From Paracentrotus lividus (Eukaryota > Echinodermata > Echinoidea > Camarodonta > Echinidae): a stretch of DNA of 64,000 nucleotides. Made by a program: the position numbers and the translations under genes. Below are positions 58,146-64,000 of this stretch, in pieces; positions within the stretch are counted from its first letter, which is position 1, and each line of letters starts with the position of its first letter. The notes beneath the pieces are model-generated. The model had not been told where the DNA came from. It saw nothing but the letters and a program-made list of their open reading frames with translations, and searched no databases. The stretch is taken from contig CALNVZ010003426.1 in assembly GCA_940671915.1 (NCBI GenBank), forward strand, positions 10,871,590 through 10,935,589, in the 5' to 3' direction.

Positions 58146-61100
58146 CCATCATCATCATCATCATCATCATCATCACCATCACCATCACCATCACCATCAC
58201 CATCACCATCACCATCACCATCACCATCACCATCACCATCATCATCATCACCATCACCATCACCATCACCATCACCATCACCATCACCATCACCATCACC
58301 ATCATCATCATCATCATCCTCCTCATCATCATCACCATGCCTATCCAGCACTCACCTTGATGGCTGGTGCATCATCCTTAGTTGTATCTTTCTTTTGTTT
58401 AATGACGGTAAGGATGGAGTCTGTCCCCTTATTGGCATTCTCCACAGATTTTGAAAGGTTGAGACGACGTACTTTGATAACTGGTTTCTCTTCAACCTAA
58501 AAGAAGGAGAAAAGATCATGAGATTATCTCATTATTTCTCATTATCTCATTATTACGGTTTTATTGTGTTTGGTCAGTATAAAATAAGGGGCATTTTTAT
58601 GAAGCTACAAGGATAAGTTCAATAATATTTCAAATATGGTTTGAATAATGTTTCTACATGGTTTCTTTTGTTTGATGACAGACAGCGTTACTTTAGGTTC
58701 CCCTACGGCAAAATGCGCTCATGCAATTGCTAAAAATTAAGGATAATACACAAAAACCTATGGGGATCGCAAAATATTACCTCATAGCCAGGAATGACCA
58801 GGAAGACATGACTATGGATTGCTCAGCGGGTATGGTTCAGAACATAACTGCACTTTCAACCAATCAGAACACAGGATGAGTAAAGATTCTTAAAATGAGG
58901 TTAATAATATTGCATATTCCTGTGAGGATAGAAATCTTAAGAACCTCTTACCTTTTCTGCATCTTCCCTGGTCTCTATAGGTCTTCGTTTTCCCACGATG
59001 GACCCCTGGTTCTCCTTCAATCCTGCAGGACAAAAAACGAAAAAACGTGGAACTTAAAAAATTTAGTGAATATTATATTAATTCAAATTCTGTCCGTATC
59101 AATGTATTTGTTATTTTATGGATGGACTTGTTCCCCCCCAAAATTACAAATATTCATAAATACATATTAGACCAAGCGGAACTTAGACCAAATTGTTAGT
59201 AATAGTAGCCAAAAGGGTTTACCCATGTGGTATTAGATGATCAGAGAAATAGACTAATTGCTATTAGACCAAGTGAATATAATCCAAATACTTAGTATCT
59301 AGACCAAAAGGGTTTGGTTCATGTGGTATTAGAAATTCAGAGAATCAGACCAAGTGGATATAAAGAGAACAGATGACAGCGTATTGGTTCATTTCAATCC
59401 ATTATTTACCTCGAGCAGCAGCTGGCGGCTTATACAGAGCCATTTCAACTCTTTTCCTATTCCTTCTTTCAACAGCAGACTGGACTCCTTTCTTCTGAAT
59501 ACCTCTCACATTGGCTCTATCAGTAACCTCGTCAGACTGAGATGAGACTGGTAGACGACTTTGTTTCTCTTGTCGTATCTGGGCAAGTGTCTTGATCCTG
59601 TAATGTGAATATAGGGTAGCTCAATTTAACTTTTAAGTTTTCATATTTCATAAGCCACAATGTATGATATCTTGTGAAAATTTATTTCCCTGTTTTATAT
59701 TGTTTGTATCCAGACTTTTACTCGTGAAAGATATTATGATCATTATATTTCAAGACTCTGTTTGATTAAAGATTGCAAAAGATATGTTCTGGAAAAGATG
59801 CAAAAAAAAAATTATATAAAAGTACAAACTAAATAATCAATATTATACAAAATCAATTAATGTTTGAGAAATTTCTCAACCAATACATTTATTGTGACAT
59901 GGATTAGTTCAATAACAAAATATCAGCTACAGTTGAAACATGCTATGAAGAGGTCTGTTCGTGAGTATAACAAGGCAATTTTGCTGATCCTAAAGACCTC
60001 ATCATAACAAGTTTCAACTGTATTTTACTTTTTATTTCTTATTCCTTGTTTGTTATTAGTTTTGGATTTCACAATGTAGCCCATGACCTTCCTTCTCTTC
60101 CTAATCGCTGTGCTCTCCTTCATATTCGCACACAGTAAAGCTGATTTTTCAAAATCAGAAGATTCTGTGTCATGGATGAGAAATCTAAAGCTCCCTAATG
60201 TCTACAGAGTACCAGACGGTGTGCGCACTCGGTGTAAATATCATAGAGTGAATACCGGTACCCTTCTGTCTCTCAAATTTATAAACTGATAAATGACAAA
60301 AACTTGAAATCAACTTACCGAATCTCTCCTGATGGTTTCTTCTCCTCGTTGCTTTCCTCCTCTTCCTCTTCTTCTTCTTCCTTCTCATCCTCCTCTTCTT
60401 CCTCTCCGTCTTGCTCTATCTCCTCTTGCTCTTGTGAAGATCTTTCCTTTTCTTTGTCTGAAGCACCATCTTCACCTTCAGAGTCTGAGACAGGCTTCCC
60501 AAGCCTTCGCAAGAGTTTATCCCTCTTAATCTCAGCTAAGCTCTTGATTTTAATCCCAACACTGGGATTATCTCCACCCCCAACTTCTGCAGATGTTTTT
60601 CCTAACCTAGCAGCAATTCGCTGTCTCCTTGCATTAAGATCATTAGAGCCGTCATTGACCATGTCATTCAAGCTTTTGATCTTAATCCCAACCCTAGGAT
60701 TATCCCTATCTTGAATGTCTTCCGATGTCTTGCCTAACCTGGCAGCGAGACGTCCCCTCCTGAGAGAATCGGTAGAGCTGTCATCTCCTACGTCAACTTC
60801 AATAGCGGTGAGTACCTTTCCAAGACGGGTAGCCAAAGAAATCTTCTTGATTCCGCGCAATTCTTGGACACTGGACTTAGTGTCGTCTTTGTCACTAGTC
60901 CTTCTGACTTGTCCAAGTCTTGCAGCAATGGATGAAGAGACCTTCTCCTCGGTCTGGTCATTCCTTACACCACGCTTCCCTAGCCGATCTTGCAGTCTGG
61001 CCATCTTGATTTCCGCAACAGTTTTGATCTTGATTGAGTCCAGACCCGTCGTATCCAACTTTCTACTTGGTGGCTTCATCTCTCCATCTTCACGACTGCC

Positions 61101-62452
61101 ACCAATCATAACCCTCCTCACAAGAGACTGCTTTGGGGCTTTCTCAACATGGTCCTTCTCATCATCAAGGTTTTTACGCACAACCTGTAGAATCCAGTAA
61201 TGAAACCATGTTTACAACTCATGCAGCTTTGGTAGAGTGTTCTGTTTTTAAGTTTTGTGGTTCAAGATGGTTTGAAATGCACAATTTTGATATTGAAATA
61301 TGCATTCCAAATGCTCTGTAATACATGTCCCATATGTTGAATATGCCTGATTTAGCTGCTGTTGCGTATAAGCCGCACCACAATATTTCAACTTTATTTC
61401 ATCTAAAAATACTGCTGCCTTCAAACCAGTAAATAGGTATACATTAGTAAATTACAAGAATTAATCAATTGGAAAGCTTGAAATCTCAATTTTCGATAAA
61501 AAACTGTAACCAAAATATGAATTCTAGTGACTTATTGGTGATTTTGAGCAGGCACTTCAAATTTCTCGAAACCATTTCTCGAAACCATTCCTCTAAACCA
61601 TCAAAAATCAAATGGGATGTCCAACTTATGACGGTTTCAAGAAACGAGCCCCAGGTTCTGCTTTATTATCATACCTTTAACCTCTTAGCGAGCGTTCCTT
61701 TCTGTCCCTCCTCTTGGTCTAGACTGCATCCCAGTCTCTTAAATCTCTCCTCTCTTAATTGGGCTAGACTCTTCCCTCCAGGCTTTTCAACACGTTGAGA
61801 AACTTTGACAATCTTTTGACCAACTGGTTGCTCCACTACATTCATTTTGCGAGTACCTATAAAATAACATAAATTAAAAGGGATTAAAAACAAATATATG
61901 CCTATCAAAAAAGCAATGTATATGTAACAGGTGCCATTTTAAAAGGACAAGAAAGCACTGGGGAAAATGTAAGGTTTCCTCCATATTACATTCCCGTTAT
62001 AACGAGACAAGGGGAAAAGGCCAATTACCTTTTTACAACACAATCTAGTTATACTGAACACATAGGCACACGTTTGAGGTTTGAACCTACATAATTTCCT
62101 CATTAGAACAATATCTCATTGTACCCATACTCATTATAACAAGAGTAGACTGTAGCCAGAACTTAAAGCTCCTTGGTGGCAATTACATCTTTTCACATTT
62201 CAAAATGCGAATAACTCGACACATCGAAACAATCTTCTTCTTTTCGAGTCCTTTCTCCTATTCTTCTGTTTGATTTGTAATTATACCTGATTACATTTTA
62301 AAGATCATAGTACACATTGTATATATATTGATTCTAAGGGGAATCCGAATTAGACTTTTCCCATTAAGTATTGAACACAGGAGATCCCATTAAGAAAGGG
62401 GTACAAATGTAAGGACAACCTGAAAACATGATTCCAACACCACCTGGTGGGG

Positions 62453-62511
<59 letters not shown>

Positions 62512-63725
62512 AAATTACTTCTATTATGGGTTTTATCGTAAGGGTACATTCCCTGTGAGATAATAATGAAGATTTTTACAATTGTTAATACAGTTACTTT
62601 ATTTAATAAGAAATTAAATGACCAAAAAATCTGCACTTTTAATCTAATTCATTGGAAAATTGACAATGGTAGTTGAATGCATTGACTTACTACTGTTACT
62701 GACAGCAATTATTCTCCTGGATAATGAAGGAAACATCTGTTCTTCATCTTCCTCCATTTCATCCTCCACCTCCTCCTCCTCCTCCTCCTCTTCTTTTTCT
62801 TCCTCCACATGCCCTCTCTCGATGTTCTTCTCTCGGCGAATCTCAACCAAGGTCTTGATGCCAAATGACCCAGGCTTTTCTGCTCAAATAATCCAAATTC
62901 AACATTAAACAATGAACCAATAGTTTGCACTTTAAAATTGTCTTTAAACTAGGAACTTACGAGAAATTACAACAAGCTGCCTCTGTTTTCGCAACTCCGC
63001 AGTTTTGCTTGGTCCTATAGATCTCGGCTAACATATGCAGTCCACGGTTGAGTGACCATTGCAGAGATCATGTGACTGCTCCAGAGGTGTTTCCATTTTG
63101 TTTTAATTGGTTGATTGATCTAGACCACTACTTTCTTACGACTGGCTACTGGCATGTCATTAGGAGCTAAAGAATATCTATATGTGATTTTCATCAACAA
63201 AAAGAAAACTTTACAATTGACAAAAGCTTTATGTCAGGTTTTGCCAAAACATTTTATATATTAGCTTTAGTGTTTCTGACCATGAGCATTTCAGATTAAT
63301 ATTTCTTTTGTTTGGCATCAGATAATCATAGATCTAATATTACATAGATCTATAAAATGATGTTTGAAAATATTTTGATTAACAATGACATGAATATTTT
63401 TTTAAATATGACTTTTTTTTTGTACAGAGATAATTGCACCTAATGTTCCATTGCCATGCCATTCAAATGAATGTGTATGTTCTTTTGTTTGATCTATACC
63501 AGATTTGAAGGAGGGATTTTCCTTTCATACAAGAACTGGTTTATATTTACAAGGAATTGGCTTTCTAACCTTGGGTGATGACTGGTCTTGCTTTACTGGT
63601 TGGTCTCATGGTGCTTTGTCTACCTGGTGCAATCTTCTCCTGACCTAGCGACGATCTAAGTGGGGATAGAAGCACCTTCTTGCCAGGGCTCCCATCTGTA
63701 CTTATTGTACCCAGGCTCTCATCAT
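53175..63725 (-). CDS. ZC3H11A: ZC3H11A-like protein, 12 exons, 5' partial
   Basis: Exons, in order of transcription: 63570-63725, 62691-62879, 61675-61856, 60319-61184, 59410-59597, 58952-59022, 58356-58496, 57475-57706, 56626-57036, 55284-55393, 54256-54515, 53175-53340. All junctions keep phase, giving 989 residues before the stop. Repeated IK(T/S)LAEIRxEK motifs and six RLGK/RLGQ motifs are the signature of ZC3H11A, as is the acidic end DDDLLNELDDFLNS. Known of the family: a nuclear protein with three N-terminal CCCH fingers that associates with the TREX mRNA-export machinery. The fingers would be encoded right of 63725 and are not seen. Most of the visible protein is charged and low in complexity, so orthology rests on the motifs and the C-terminus. 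Confidence 0.87.
53964..54183. mobile_element. MITE family G, copy 3
   Basis: CTGGGGGGTGTTTCACAAAG and CTTTGTGAAACACCCCCCAG ends, core TGCGTTATATTACGCATCAC; very close to copy 2. In the last intron of the ZC3H11A-like gene. Confidence 0.92.
54256..54515 (-). CDS. ZC3H11A: ZC3H11A-like exon
   Basis: 86 codons plus 2 nt of Ser/Thr/Pro/Glu-rich sequence (SVQSESQPQPSSTSVPVTPA to STVTPIEAV). Acceptor is CCACCTCTTAG, donor GTAAGT. No motif, and identified by phase and by its place between firm exons. Confidence 0.8.
55195..55283 (-). repeat. Partial duplicate of an exon end with donor (ZC3H11A-like gene)
   Basis: 55203-55241 repeats the last 39 nt of exon 55284-55393 (CTGTATATGAATGGCTGTAC and on), preceded on the plus strand by TCTTCTTTAC, a slightly altered donor (GTAAAG). 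The offset is 81 bp. About 30 bp of intron is included in the duplication. Confidence 0.88.
55284..55393 (-). CDS. ZC3H11A: ZC3H11A-like exon
   Basis: Encodes TKLNRKPLQRRRGRQVNTTS and ends AIHIQ at GTAAGA. Basic then Ser-rich. The last 39 nt and the donor are repeated once downstream in the intron (55195-55241). Confidence 0.83.
55555..55895. mobile_element. MITE with GTGATCGAACC ends
   Basis: GTGATCGAACCTCAACCAGG / CCATCCCTCCCAAATACTCG on the left is mirrored by CGAGTATTTGGGAGGGATGG / CCTGGTCGGGGTTCGATCAC on the right. Arms about 85 bp. Confidence 0.9.
56075..56180. mobile_element. Short perfect-arm hairpin
   Basis: CCACTGGCGTAAATCC and GGATTTACGCCAGTGG ends; inner pair CATCAGGGGGGGATG / CATCCCCCCCTGATG. 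Confidence 0.88.
56626..57036 (-). CDS. ZC3H11A: ZC3H11A-like exon
   Basis: Encodes EVEDEKNRLDEIRRERRARI, then a linker, then TPQIKIKTLAEIRREKQLRE, followed by an acidic, Gln/Ser/Thr-rich tail. The best match to the canonical family motif in the window is here. Acceptor is TTATTACAG, donor GTATGT. Confidence 0.9.
57475..57706 (-). CDS. ZC3H11A: ZC3H11A-like exon
   Basis: Encodes IKSLAEIRAEKQRLIQKADV, a Gly/Ser/Glu stretch, then RRMERRAKIWSRSPVKAK. The M-E-R-R-A-K-I-W segment recurs as RRERRARIW in the next exon, evidence of an internal repeat of about 70-90 residues. The donor is G|GTATAC. Confidence 0.87.
57818..58345. repeat. ATC/CACCAT microsatellite
   Basis: (ATC)n and a pure hexamer section (CACCAT)n at about 58175-58300, ending about 10 nt from an exon donor. 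It makes spurious Met/Val-, Ile/Thr- and Asp/Gly-rich ORFs. Confidence 0.97.
58356..58496 (-). CDS. ZC3H11A: ZC3H11A-like exon
   Basis: 47 codons, phase 0/0, VEEKPVIKVRRLNLSKSVEN to DDAPAIK. The last IK joins IKSLAEIRAEK of the next exon, so the repeated motif straddles the intron. The intron that follows contains a 0.5-kb ATC microsatellite starting only about 10 nt from the donor. Confidence 0.85.
58952..59022 (-). CDS. ZC3H11A: ZC3H11A-like exon (71 nt)
   Basis: Encodes LKENQGSIVGKRRPIETRED then AEK. Clean acceptor TCCTGCAG and donor GTAAG; phases fit both neighbours. No motif of its own. Confidence 0.8.
59160..59365. repeat. TAGACCAAGTGG dispersed repeat, copy 6
   Basis: TTAGACCAAGCGGAACTTAG, ATTAGACCAAGTGAATATAA and CAGACCAAGTGGATATAAAG, right-arm type words only; it looks like half of the family's hairpin. 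Confidence 0.7.
59410..59597 (-). CDS. ZC3H11A: ZC3H11A-like exon
   Basis: Encodes IKTLAQIRQEKQSRLP, then Ser/Asp sequence, then a basic stretch SAVERRNRKRVEMALYKPPA. Phase 1 at the donor GTAAAT. Another copy of the IKTLAEIRxEK unit sits at its start, right after the exon junction. Confidence 0.85.
59598..60318. other. ZC3H11A-like intron, no recognised feature
   Basis: AT-rich sequence between two firm exons. Nothing seen. Confidence 0.4.
60319..61184 (-). CDS. ZC3H11A: ZC3H11A-like exon with six RLGK motifs
   Basis: 288 codons plus 2 nt. It carries three IKIK(T/S) motifs (IKIKTVAEIKMARL, IKIKSLNDM, IKIKSLAEIKRDKL) alternating with QDRLGKR, AARLGQV, ATRLGKV, AARLGKT twice, and RRLGKP. Between them are Asp/Ser linkers. 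The exon ends in a long Glu-rich tract and GEIR. Spaced short basic motifs of this kind are typical of ZC3H11A, where the RLGK motif recurs before the central region. Probably natively disordered. Confidence 0.9.
61185..61674. other. ZC3H11A-like intron with a hairpin fragment
   Basis: 61571-61655 (TTTCTCGAAACCATTCCTCT and AATGGGATGTCCAACTTATG / ACGGTTTCAAGAAAC) is related to the element at 7847-7970. The rest is unremarkable. Confidence 0.55.
61675..61856 (-). CDS. ZC3H11A: ZC3H11A-like exon
   Basis: Encodes RKMNVVEQPVGQKIVKVSQR then GKSLAQLREERFKRLGCSLD, ending in phase 0. The S-L-A-Q-L-R-E-E-R-F-K-R-L-G stretch is a diverged copy of the repeated IKTLAEIRxEK/RLGK unit. Acceptor is TTATTTTATAG, donor GTATGA. 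Confidence 0.85.
62455..62508. repeat. Homopolymer of 54 A
   Basis: Uninterrupted A run in an intron, preceded by CCACCTGGTGGGGGC. It could be the tail of a retroposed sequence, but no recognisable body precedes it. Confidence 0.9.
62691..62879 (-). CDS. ZC3H11A: ZC3H11A-like exon with FGIKTL motif and Glu run
   Basis: Begins KPGSFGIKTLVEIRREKNIE, closely resembling the N-F-G-I-K-T-L-E-E-I segment of vertebrate ZC3H11A. An acidic run of mostly Glu follows, encoded by a GAG/GAA microsatellite. The donor is A|GTAAGT. The Glu run is prone to length change. Confidence 0.87.
62880..63569. other. ZC3H11A-like intron, no recognised feature
   Basis: AT-rich sequence between the two right-most exons. 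No repeat family recognised. Confidence 0.4.
63570..63725 (-). CDS. ZC3H11A: ZC3H11A-like exon (first in window)
   Basis: Encodes DESLGTISTDGSPGKKVLLS then PLRSSLGQEKIAPGR, ending ITQ. Acceptor is TTGTTTCAG, donor AAG|GTTAGA. It begins mid-codon (2 nt), so at least one more 5' exon exists outside. Basic and Ser-rich; no domain is recognised. Confidence 0.75.
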
Positions 63726-64000
63726 CTGAAACAAATTTGATTTCAATTGAAAAATATTGAAATGCATTGCATGAAAAAGAAATTAATGACATCTTCCATG
63801 AATCAATCCTTTTTGATAGGGAACACTTAGAAATATAAGTTCGCATTAATAAAATGTTCCACCCAATTTTTTTTGTTTTTGGGGGGGTTTTTTTGGTGCA
63901 GGTGTCTGGATATCAACCCTATCTCACAAAAGTTAGTTTAAATTTTGTTTTACAAAAGCTAAATCATACAAAATAAGGTGTATTACAGAAAAAATATTTC
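63726..64000. other. Intron running off the window
   Basis: Sequence upstream of the first visible ZC3H11A-like exon, with a T/G-rich run at 63868-63897. The missing 5' exons (CCCH fingers) should lie beyond. Confidence 0.5.

Noticed and set aside
57823-58360. ORFs of 128-171 codons
   Set aside because: Microsatellite translation; they also stop or shift at the real exon edge at 58356.
60304-61200. Plus-strand ORFs of 136 and 161 codons
   Set aside because: Shadows of the large minus-strand exon 60319-61184, whose frame continues in phase with its neighbours.

Overview
The window looks like nuclear DNA of a marine invertebrate animal. The best guess is an echinoderm, most likely a sea urchin. 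The reasons are intron-rich genes with GT-AG splice sites, a very high density of short inverted-repeat elements (MITEs), tRNA-headed SINEs, and a strong excess of the palindrome TACATGTA. The species call is inference. The metazoan call is firm. There are no bacterial operons, no CRISPR array and no complete RNA gene.

Two protein-coding genes, both on the minus strand, account for all recognised coding sequence. Gene 1 (coding 45952 down to 3414, 3' end beyond the left edge) is a UHRF1BP1/UHRF1BP1L-type bridge-like lipid transfer protein (BLTP3 family). I could assemble 14 coding exons with matching splice phases, from the start Met to about residue 1233. Gene 2 (coding 63725 down to the stop at 53175, 5' end beyond the right edge) is a ZC3H11A-like mRNA-export protein. 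Twelve exons join in frame over 989 residues and end in the family's acidic C-terminus. The N-terminal CCCH fingers are outside the window. The genes lie head to tail about 7.2 kb apart, and nothing in the sequence shows that they are functionally linked.

The rest is introns and spacer filled with repeats: a 22-bp minisatellite (26-1266); at least ten families of fold-back or MITE elements, several present in two to four copies; a LINE fragment; SINEs; a 1.1-kb element built from CTGCNGCAG palindromes; a 1.27-kb hairpin; long ATC, GA and TATC microsatellites; and two decayed dispersed repeat families (TAGACCAAGTGG and TTTGGCGCCCC).

The most unusual signal is that local tandem duplications have repeatedly copied exon-intron boundaries. 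Eight copies of one exon end with its splice donor occur at 16295-17538. Five copies of an exon start with its acceptor occur at 40872-42003. Decayed donor copies lie at 14130-14640, and one donor copy lies in the ZC3H11A-like gene at 55195-55283. In the first array each copy holds a 114-nt, phase-0/phase-0 segment that could in principle act as an in-frame cassette exon.
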